Of a stretch of 12,846 nt of DNA, positions 1 to 5,905 are shown piece by piece (the stretch's first letter is position 1; every line of letters starts with the position of its first letter). The notes beneath the pieces were generated by a model. The model was not told the DNA's origin. It did no database searches and worked only from the letters and a program-made list of their open reading frames with translations. The position numbers and the translations under genes are program-made. Origin of the DNA: an uncultured Collinsella sp. GTDB lineage: Bacteria > Actinomycetota > Coriobacteriia > Coriobacteriales > Coriobacteriaceae. Location of the stretch: positions 1-12,846 of the forward strand of contig URNM01000052.1 of the NCBI GenBank assembly GCA_900549185.1, read 5' to 3'.

Positions 1-1929
1 TTGTACGATCTGGCGATGTCCGCCACGGGACTCACCGCCGCGGGCACCACGCTCACCACGGCCCTCGCCGCCACGACGCTCATCACGGCCACCGCGCTCG
101 TCATCGCGACCGGAACGACGGCGGTCGCCCGCACCGCGCTTGCCACCGCGCGAGCCGCGGCCCTCGTCCTCGCGCTCAACACGACGACGACCGCCGCGAT
201 CCTCGTCCTCGCGGCGGCGGCGATGTGCCTCGCCCTGGAACTGCTTGGCACGACGCTCGGCACGGTTGCCACGCGGGGCCTGCTCGACAGCACCGCCGCG
301 CTCCTCGGCAGCCACCTCGCGGGCCACGCTCTCAACAGCCTCGTCCACGCGAGCCCGAACGCCTTCGCGCACGCGGGTCTTGCCGCCGCGCTTGGGACGG
401 CTCGGACGCTCGCCATCGCCGCGACGCTCGTCGCGACCGCGGTTGGAACGACCGGCCACATCGCCGTAGTCATCGCCGTTGCGTTTGCCGTCGCGACGCG
501 CCTGCTCAAGCTTCTTCTTGCTCTTGGACTTGCCGCGCTTGGTCTTCTTCTTCACCTTAAAGGCCGCAGGATCGCGCTCGGGGTCAACCGCGGGCGGATT
601 GGGGCCCACATGCAGGTCGCCGGCCTCGTAGATGTCGGCGGTCTTGTCCATGAGCTTCTCGATCTCGTAGAACTCGTCGACGTCCTGCTCGGTCACAAAC
701 GTGATGGCCCAGCCCAACTCGCCGGCGCGGCCCGTACGGCCAATGCGGTGGATATAGTCGGTCGGCTCGGCCGGCACGTCAAAGTTCACGACGTAGCGCA
801 CGTCGCTAATGTCGATGCCGCGGGCGAGAACATCGGTTGCCACCAGCACGTCGACGGTGCCGTCGCGGAAGGCAGAAAGCGCGCGCTCGCGCTGGGCCTG
901 GCTGCGGTTGCCGTGAATCGCGGCGGCCTTGATGCCCTTACGCTCCAGACGACGGCAGCAGCTGTCGGCGCGATGCTTGGTGCGCATAAAGACAATGGTG
1001 CGCTCCGGGCCCTCCTTCTTGAGAAACTCGGGCAACAGGTTATTCTTGGCCTCGATGGACACCGGGAACACAAACTGGTCGACGGTGTCGGCGGTCGACG
1101 TGGCGGGCGCGATCTCCACGCGGGCCGGGTCGCTCACCAGGTCGGTGATCTCGCCCACGGCCTCCTCGTCGAGCGTCGCCGAGAACAGCAGCGTCTGGCG
1201 CTCGGCCGGCGTCTCGCGCACAATACGGCGGACGGCGGGCAAAAAGCCCATGTCGAGCATGCGATCGGCCTCGTCGAGCACCAGCACCTTGACCTCGTTC
1301 AGGTGGCAGGCGCCCTGCTCGATCAGGTCGACCAGACGGCCCGGCGTGGCGACCAGGATATCGCAGCCGTACTTGAGTGCCGCGGTCTGCGGCTTGTAGC
1401 TCACGCCACCCACGACGGTCACGGCGACATGGCCGGTGACGTCGGCGATCTTGCTCGCGACCTCGTCGATCTGCTGGGCGAGCTCGCGCGTGGGGGTGAT
1501 GACGAGCATCACGGGGCCACGGCCGTTGCCCTCGGGCTTTTTAGCACCGCGACGGCGGTTGCGGCCGCCACGCTCGCGCACGGGTTTGGGAGGAGCGATG
1601 TGCTCCAGATTGTTCATAGTCGGCAGCAAAAAGGCGGCCGTCTTGCCGGTGCCGGTCTGGGCGGCGGCAAGCAAGTCGCGGCCCTCGAGCACCACGGGGA
1701 TCGAGCCAGCCTGGACAGGCGTCGACGCCGTGTAGCCCAGGTTCTCGATAGCACGAAGCATCTCGTCGGAAAGCCCCAGCTCGTCAAAGGCGGGCAGGCT
1801 CTCGGTAGCGGACTCGACGGCCTGGGCGGCATTTGCCTCATCGGCGGCATCGAAGGCAGCCTGGGTCATGGCCTCACGGGCCTCGTCCAGGATCTCGGCG
1901 TCGGTGACGTCAGATACAGAATTACGCAT
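1..1929 (-). CDS. DEAD-box ATP-dependent RNA helicase, 3' end cut off by contig edge
   Basis: ATP-dependent RNA unwinding enzyme of helicase superfamily 2, cytoplasmic, probably acting in ribosome assembly or RNA turnover. All family motifs are visible: Q-motif region with F48 and PVQ (71-73), motif I AQTGTGKT (90-97), Ia PTREL (146-150), Ib TPGR (195-198), II DEAD (219-222), III SAT (250-252), V ARGID (369-373) and VI HRIGRTGR (394-401). A basic, Arg/Gly-rich insertion (about 114-138) sits between motifs I and Ia. After about residue 455 comes a Lys-rich, then Arg/Gly/Asp/Glu-rich disordered tail that is still open at base 1, so at least 643 residues are present and the stop is missing. The ATG at 1929 follows AAGGA about 11 bases upstream. 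The layout resembles RhlE/DeaD-type helicases, but the subfamily cannot be fixed. The tail probably adds RNA binding. Confidence 0.95.
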   Translation of the reverse strand, partial: MRNSVSDVTDAEILDEAREAMTQAAFDAADEANAAQAVESATESLPAFDELGLSDEMLRAIENLGYTASTPVQAGSIPVVLEGRDLLAAAQTGTGKTAAFLLPTMNNLEHIAPPKPVRERGGRNRRRGAKKPEGNGRGPVMLVITPTRELAQQIDEVASKIADVTGHVAVTVVGGVSYKPQTAALKYGCDILVATPGRLVDLIEQGACHLNEVKVLVLDEADRMLDMGFLPAVRRIVRETPAERQTLLFSATLDEEAVGEITDLVSDPARVEIAPATSTADTVDQFVFPVSIEAKNNLLPEFLKKEGPERTIVFMRTKHRADSCCRRLERKGIKAAAIHGNRSQAQRERALSAFRDGTVDVLVATDVLARGIDISDVRYVVNFDVPAEPTDYIHRIGRTGRAGELGWAITFVTEQDVDEFYEIEKLMDKTADIYEAGDLHVGPNPPAVDPERDPAAFKVKKKTKRGKSKSKKKLEQARRDGKRNGDDYGDVAGRSNRGRDERRGDGERPSRPKRGGKTRVREGVRARVDEAVESVAREVAAEERGGAVEQAPRGNRAERRAKQFQGEAHRRRREDEDRGGRRRVEREDEGRGSRGGKRGAGDRRRSGRDDERGGRDERRGGEGRGERGARGGESRGGHRQIVQ

Positions 1930-2200
1930 ATGTTGTTGTTCCTTATCTGCACGCGCAATGGGCACGGCATGCGGCCGCGCGGGCGTGCTTTGTAGTGCGC
2001 TAATACATACAAAAACGGGTGCGCACAGAGAGGACGTTGCTCAGCACGCTGGCGATCGCTTTGGCAGCCCTATCACGCGCCGTCCAGACGCAGCAGCTCT
2101 AAGCGATGGAGCAGATTCGCCGCCGGTTAGTATACCCGTGCTTCGCATGCCCCCACGTAAACCACAGATGACGAGGCGGACGAGGTGGGCCTGGCCGATT

Positions 2201-2257
2201 GTGTCAATCTGTAACAGATGCAGGGCAAAATCGGGTCCAAATGTTACAGATCAAGAC
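2201..2257 (+). repeat. 57-bp palindromic element, copy 1
   Basis: Left arm GTGTCAATCTGTAACA and right arm TGTTACAGATCAAGAC flank a 25-base core. This is the most diverged left arm of the seven copies. It lies in the leader region upstream of the FHA gene, before the putative TATAAT box. Confidence 0.85.
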
Positions 2258-2299
2258 AGAGGGGGATTTCCGTCCAGTCCAAACCAAATCTCTCAGTCT

Positions 2300-2328
2300 T
2301 CCTGCAATTTCGAACATGTGGCCTATAA
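2300..2328 (+). promoter_or_regulatory. Possible promoter of the FHA gene
   Basis: A perfect -10 hexamer TATAAT lies at 2323-2328, about 107 bases before the GTG start. The best -35 at 17-bp spacing (CCTGCA) is a poor match, so this rests on the -10 alone. Confidence 0.35.
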
Positions 2329-2423
2329 TGTTGCTTTGGTTACACTATTTATTGTGCAGCCATTTAATACGTCGCCCACCGGGGCCATTAATTCCTATCG
2401 CCATATTGGCTAGGAAGCAATCA

Positions 2424-2430
2424 AAGGAGG
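2424..2430 (+). promoter_or_regulatory. Strong ribosome binding site fixing the GTG start
   Basis: AAAGGAGG-type Shine-Dalgarno ending at 2430, five bases before GTG 2436. It rules in favour of this start over upstream in-frame ATGs, which lack such a site. Confidence 0.8.
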
Positions 2431-2435
2431 TATCC

Positions 2436-3398
2436 GTGGCAGCAGAGACGCCTTGCTCGGTCCTCTATAACGATATTCGCTCGTTCGGCGGTCTTAAACA
2501 TCTCGAGATCGCCCGAATGCTCATCAATGGAAACTCTTATCTCGGCAGTACCCTGCTCGAGAAATGCTCTTCCAACCGCTCGTATCTCACCCGTTACATC
2601 GTCCATCGCAAGCCTGACCAGTGCGCACCCTCCATCTACAGCGACTTTACCGTCACCACACTCAACCTTTCCTCGGCAATCTGCAGCAAGCTCGGCGGCG
2701 GCGAGTCCGCCTATCGGGCAATCGCCGAGCACTATCGCGGTCCGGCCGCCAACGAAATGATGTCGGCTCTCGCCAGCTACAAGCTGGATAGCCGCCTATA
2801 TGCAAATGCCCTCAATCGCATCGACAACTTCGACGGCAATGCCGTGCGCGAGAAAAGCACGCTTTACCTTATGCTCTTTGTGGCAACGGGGGCGCTCGCC
2901 GATCCCGTTCAGGGCGTGGCCACCGTCGAGCGCTTTTGCGACAGCAAGACGGGCGGGCACTTTGGCACCACCGAAACTACCGTCGGACGTGGCTTTATGA
3001 GCAGCCTGGAACAGCCGCGCACCGTCGCCCCCAATCTCGGTCTGCTCAGAACCCATGCCGACAACTGCGCCGACATGCAAATCCATCCCCTCACACGCGA
3101 TCCGCGCGGCACCGTGATTGGTTCTTTGCCCAAAACCTCGCCCAGCATCACCGATGTGGGCGCCGACGCATCGCGCGAGCATCTTCGCATTTGGCTCGAG
3201 GGTGAGCACTGGTACGCCCAGGGCCTTGGATCGACCAACGGCACAGTGCTCGAATCGGGCGCGGGCGACGGCGATATTGTGATTGAGCCGCCGCGCGACC
3301 AACGCGAGCCCGGCAAAGTCTATCCCCCCGTGGAAATCGCCAACAGCGACAGGCTCCATCTGGGTCTCTACACGACATTCCTTGTCATTGTGGACTAG
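2436..3398 (+). CDS. FHA-domain protein with unrecognised N-terminal region
   Basis: A 320-residue, apparently soluble protein. The C-terminal part (about 220-318) has the forkhead-associated pattern: a VIGS turn (227-230), SREH (246-249, the S-x-x-H signature), STNGT (266-270) and a final hydrophobic strand. FHA domains bind phosphothreonine peptides, often on partners of Ser/Thr kinases, and such a kinase is encoded next door. The usual Arg after the first Gly (GR) is Ser here, so phosphopeptide binding may be altered or lost. Residues 1-215 match no family I recognise. The GTG at 2436 is chosen because AAAGGAGG ends five bases before it; the frame stays open upstream, but those codons run back into the palindromic element. 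A hairpin terminator follows the stop directly. I am confident of the gene and fairly confident of the FHA fold; its role is inferred. Confidence 0.85.
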   Translation: MAAETPCSVLYNDIRSFGGLKHLEIARMLINGNSYLGSTLLEKCSSNRSYLTRYIVHRKPDQCAPSIYSDFTVTTLNLSSAICSKLGGGESAYRAIAEHYRGPAANEMMSALASYKLDSRLYANALNRIDNFDGNAVREKSTLYLMLFVATGALADPVQGVATVERFCDSKTGGHFGTTETTVGRGFMSSLEQPRTVAPNLGLLRTHADNCADMQIHPLTRDPRGTVIGSLPKTSPSITDVGADASREHLRIWLEGEHWYAQGLGSTNGTVLESGAGDGDIVIEPPRDQREPGKVYPPVEIANSDRLHLGLYTTFLVIVD

Positions 3399-3399
3399 C

Positions 3400-3432
3400 A
3401 CGGACGGCGATCGGAAGACGGTCGCCGTCCGT
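3400..3432 (+). terminator. Hairpin terminator after the FHA gene
   Basis: A perfect 11-bp stem (ACGGACGGCGA at 3400-3410 pairing with 3422-3432) begins one base after the stop codon. A pyrimidine-rich stretch with short T runs (CTTTCGTCTTCT) follows. The stem is strong but the T tract is broken, so termination may be partial, letting some transcripts continue into the kinase gene. Confidence 0.65.
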
Positions 3433-3476
3433 CTTTCGTCTTCTATCTTCTGCGTCGTAAACGACAATACCCAGCG

Positions 3477-3537
3477 GTATACGTGGGCAGTGCGGCTATC
3501 ATGGTACTTTACCGATATCCACACTGCCCACGTATAC
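3477..3537. repeat. Long perfect inverted repeat upstream of the kinase
   Basis: GTATACGTGGGCAGTG at 3477-3492 is matched by its exact reverse complement at 3522-3537 around a 29-base loop. The loop can fold further (TATC/GATA and GGTA/TACC), giving one long hairpin or cruciform. It ends 32 bases before the kinase start and has no T run, so it is not an ordinary terminator. It could be an operator, a leader RNA structure or a mobile palindrome. Confidence 0.8.
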
Positions 3538-3569
3538 GCGCGGCAACCCATGCTAGACAAAGGAACGCC

Positions 3570-5654
3570 ATGGATACTACCGATAGCGCCTATGGCGACA
3601 AACTCATCCGTCTTGACACGTTCGATACCGCCGTAGCAGTCGACCCCAGCGCCGAGGACGACGCCAAGCGTCGGTTTATGACGCTTATTCTCCAAACGGC
3701 CCACCGCAACAACGGCAACATCGGGCACGTGCTGCGCGCGACCAACACGAGCGGCGAGGTCTTTGCCGTCAAGCTACTCAAGGACAACGCCATCCTTTCC
3801 GGCCAAGCCCCCGACCGCTCCGCCGAGCAATCGGCCGCGCACCTGGCCAACACCGCCGCGCTGTTCGAAGAGTACCGTCACTTGTGCACTGTCTCGCACC
3901 TGCGCGGATTTCCGCGCGTCTATGGCTACGGCTCGTGTGAGGATGACCCGCTCATCCTCATGGAGTGGGTCGAGGGCACCTCACTCAAGCAGGCGCTGCC
4001 CCTGCTTCCGCACGACGCCTCGGGCGGGCTGACCACCCAGATGGTCGCCGCCGTCGGAAACGCCGTGCTTCGTGCGCTCTTGGTGACCCAAGGCCTCGTG
4101 AATCCGGTCATCCATCGCGACCTGTCGCCTGCCAATATCATGTTCCGCACCTCCAGCCGAACGCTCGAGCAGCAGATTGCCGATTGTTCCTTTGACCCCT
4201 GCCTCATCGACATGGGCTCCGCGACCATGGCTCTCGGCGACGACACGATCACCCGGCGCGCCGACATCTGGCGCTTTGCCACACCCGCATACGCCGCGCC
4301 CGAGATGCTCACGCAGGATATCGAAGGCATCGCGGCCCTTCGCCGCTCGCCCGCGGTCGACGTCTATGCGCTTTCGAGCATTCTGTACCAGCTCTACAGC
4401 GGTCGCAAGCCGTTTGACTTTGAGTCGACGGACGCCGCTGCAACCGGCTCGTTCTATCTCGTAAAGACCAAGACCAAGCCGGCACCGCTCGAGCCGCGCT
4501 GCGAGAGCGATGAAGCGCTCGTCCAAATCATCATGAAGGGTCTCTCAGTCGAGCAGTGCGATCGCCCTACCGAGCAGCAGATGCTCGAGGTGCTCTCGGC
4601 ATACCTCACTGATGCCGAATCCGAGGGCCGCGAAGGCACAGGAGACGAGGCCGCGATTGATATCGATTCTGGCACGCACCTTAAGGTCGACGTCGCCGGC
4701 GAGCGCGCACGAGAGATCCTGAATCAGGCCCGCCACGATGCCATGACCCGCCGCCGCTTTATTATCGGCGGCGCTATCGCAGCCGTTGCGGGGCTCAGCG
4801 TTATCGGGGCGGCAACCCATGGCTTTGGCATCCCCGACTACCTTGACGGCATCCACGGTACGCTTGACGACTACACCTGGGATCAGCTGCAGGAGATTTC
4901 GCTCAAGATTAAGGCCACCGAGACCCGTAGCGAGGCACGCGAGATTGCCAGGCGCTATCATCTGCTCGATGCCGATGGGCATATCCCCTATCCGTGTACC
5001 AAGCGTGTCACGCTCACCAACGGGCTGCAGGTTGGCGCGCAGCTTGTGGGCATCCGCCACGATGAACTTCTGGACGGGACGGGCAAGGCCGGACTGACGT
5101 TTTTGTTCGATGCGGGTATTGCCGAGCGCAACGCTGCGGCTGAACCGCCGAGCGCCGGCTGGGCAGATTGCGAGCTGCGAGAATGGCTCGACGGCGACGG
5201 CCTTAAGCTGCTGCCCAACGAGTTGCGCGCACTCATCAAATCTGTCAAAAAGATCTCGAATAACGCTGGCGCCGTCAACAGTGCATCGTGCCTGAGCAAG
5301 TTGCCCGCAACCCTTTGGCTGCCCGCCATGGTCGAGCTGTGCGGTACGCAACCGCCCGATTCGTTTGCCGAGGGCTATCACTACCTGGCAGACATCTACA
5401 ACGGCGAGGGCAAGGAGTATCAGCTCTTCCGCGAGCTCAAGGTGAGCCCGTATTCCACGAACGAGACAATGGTCCGCCAGTGGAAGGGCAAGGACACCTG
5501 CTGGTGGGAGCGCACGGTGAGCCCCGACTCATCGGAGACCGAAGGCACGCTCTATATGAACCGCGTGGGGCACGACGGCGACGTCTTTACGTACGCAACG
5601 CCTGCGGAAAAGCCAAACAAGCTAACCTGTGTGATCCCCGGGTTCTGCATCTAG
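3570..5654 (+). CDS. Transmembrane Ser/Thr protein kinase with C-terminal DUF6273-like domain
   Basis: A 694-residue membrane kinase. The cytoplasmic kinase domain (about 40-345) shows a loose Gly loop (G49/G52), the ATP-binding Lys of AVK (K68), a helix-C Glu (E100 or E101), the catalytic loop HRDLSPAN (182-189), metal-binding D214 in DMG instead of DFG, and APE (243-245). The catalytic loop has Ser where Ser/Thr kinases normally carry Lys. One hydrophobic segment (about 397-415) follows TRRRF, which looks like a twin-arginine export motif placed internally. Residues about 475-694 resemble DUF6273 (paired W motifs such as GWADCELREWL at 530-540, CWW at 644-646, and PGFC at the end), presumably outside the cell as a sensor or binding module. 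The ATG at 3570 has AAAGGA five bases ahead. The FHA gene lies just upstream and may be a substrate or reader. Ligand and targets are unknown. Confidence 0.9.
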   Translation: MDTTDSAYGDKLIRLDTFDTAVAVDPSAEDDAKRRFMTLILQTAHRNNGNIGHVLRATNTSGEVFAVKLLKDNAILSGQAPDRSAEQSAAHLANTAALFEEYRHLCTVSHLRGFPRVYGYGSCEDDPLILMEWVEGTSLKQALPLLPHDASGGLTTQMVAAVGNAVLRALLVTQGLVNPVIHRDLSPANIMFRTSSRTLEQQIADCSFDPCLIDMGSATMALGDDTITRRADIWRFATPAYAAPEMLTQDIEGIAALRRSPAVDVYALSSILYQLYSGRKPFDFESTDAAATGSFYLVKTKTKPAPLEPRCESDEALVQIIMKGLSVEQCDRPTEQQMLEVLSAYLTDAESEGREGTGDEAAIDIDSGTHLKVDVAGERAREILNQARHDAMTRRRFIIGGAIAAVAGLSVIGAATHGFGIPDYLDGIHGTLDDYTWDQLQEISLKIKATETRSEAREIARRYHLLDADGHIPYPCTKRVTLTNGLQVGAQLVGIRHDELLDGTGKAGLTFLFDAGIAERNAAAEPPSAGWADCELREWLDGDGLKLLPNELRALIKSVKKISNNAGAVNSASCLSKLPATLWLPAMVELCGTQPPDSFAEGYHYLADIYNGEGKEYQLFRELKVSPYSTNETMVRQWKGKDTCWWERTVSPDSSETEGTLYMNRVGHDGDVFTYATPAEKPNKLTCVIPGFCI

Positions 5655-5666
5655 GCGGCGGGCGTC

Positions 5667-5694
5667 TTGCCGTGACGGGACCCCTCCCCGGCAA
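5667..5694 (+). terminator. Possible hairpin after the kinase gene
   Basis: TTGCCG (5667-5672) pairs with CGGCAA (5689-5694), with an inner GGGA/TCCC pairing and a CCCC loop; four bases bulge on the left side. No T run follows, so as an intrinsic terminator it would be weak. Confidence 0.35.
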
Positions 5695-5696
5695 TT

Positions 5697-5753
5697 GTCT
5701 CGATCTGTAACAGTTAGAGGTCATTTTCCCTGCTAGATGTTACAGATTGAGAT
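5697..5753 (+). repeat. 57-bp palindromic element, copy 2
   Basis: Left arm GTCTCGATCTGTAACA, right arm TGTTACAGATTGAGAT, 25-base core beginning GTTAGA and ending CTAGA. It lies between the kinase stop and the copA promoter. Its arms are identical to those of copy 4, about 5.6 kb away. Confidence 0.9.
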
Positions 5754-5801
5754 GATTGGTTGGGACGGTCCATCGGCCAACCAACCACCCTCATCTGTAA
5801 C

Positions 5802-5818
5802 GAAATGTCATACATTTC
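5802..5818. promoter_or_regulatory. Small palindrome upstream of the copA promoter
   Basis: GAAATGT-CAT-ACATTTC is a perfect 7-bp inverted repeat with a 3-base centre, ten bases before the putative -35. It directly follows an isolated ATCTGTAAC (5793-5801) that resembles one arm of the 57-bp element. It could be a second operator or the remnant of a decayed element. Confidence 0.4.
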
Positions 5819-5827
5819 TTTCTGTAC

Positions 5828-5858
5828 TGGACACCCCCAGGGGGTATGGGTGTATAGT
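5828..5858 (+). promoter_or_regulatory. copA promoter with CsoR-type operator in a 19-bp spacer
   Basis: A -35-like TGGACA (5828-5833) and a -10 TATAGT (5853-5858) are separated by 19 bases that contain CCCCC-A-GGGGG (5834-5844), nested in ACACCC...GGGTGT (5831-5853). GC-tract palindromes like this are the known operator style of CsoR/RcnR repressors, and a csoR gene ends this cassette. Apo-CsoR would block RNA polymerase and Cu(I) binding would release it. A long spacer is also typical of MerR/CueR activators, but no such gene is present in the window. Confidence 0.6.
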
Positions 5859-5905
5859 ATCGGCAGGTTAACAATTCCAACACCGAACTACAGAAAGGAG
5901 AAGCC

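Larger units (their letters stand above)
1930..2435. other. Divergent intergenic region between helicase and FHA gene
   Basis: About 500 bases between two divergently transcribed genes with no convincing gene. It holds one copy of the 57-bp palindrome family (2201-2257), a TATAAT box reading right (2323-2328) and a TATACT reading left (2134-2129) with only poor -35 matches. If the left-reading box is used, the helicase has a roughly 200-base leader, which would suit a cold-shock-type helicase; this is speculation. Confidence 0.6.

Noticed and set aside
1..1995. A 664-codon open frame on the plus strand across the helicase
   Set aside because: It is the antisense of a gene with every DEAD-box motif. 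Its product is low-complexity Ala/Leu/Thr/Gly sequence, as expected from GC-biased codons read backwards.
2199..2435. N-terminal extension of the FHA protein to an upstream ATG
   Set aside because: The extension would be read from palindromic element copy 1 and lacks a ribosome site, whereas GTG 2436 has a near-perfect one.
2796..3728. A 310-codon minus-strand frame across the FHA gene and kinase start
   Set aside because: It crosses two well-supported plus-strand genes, the terminator and the inverted repeat, and has no domain.
5697..5753. The 57-bp elements as intrinsic terminators
   Set aside because: The arms have low GC and no T tract follows; copies also occur ahead of genes and in the same orientation regardless of gene direction.
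5828..5858. MerR/CueR-activated promoter
   Set aside because: The 19-bp spacer would fit, but no MerR-family gene is present, while a csoR gene and a CsoR-style GC-tract palindrome are.
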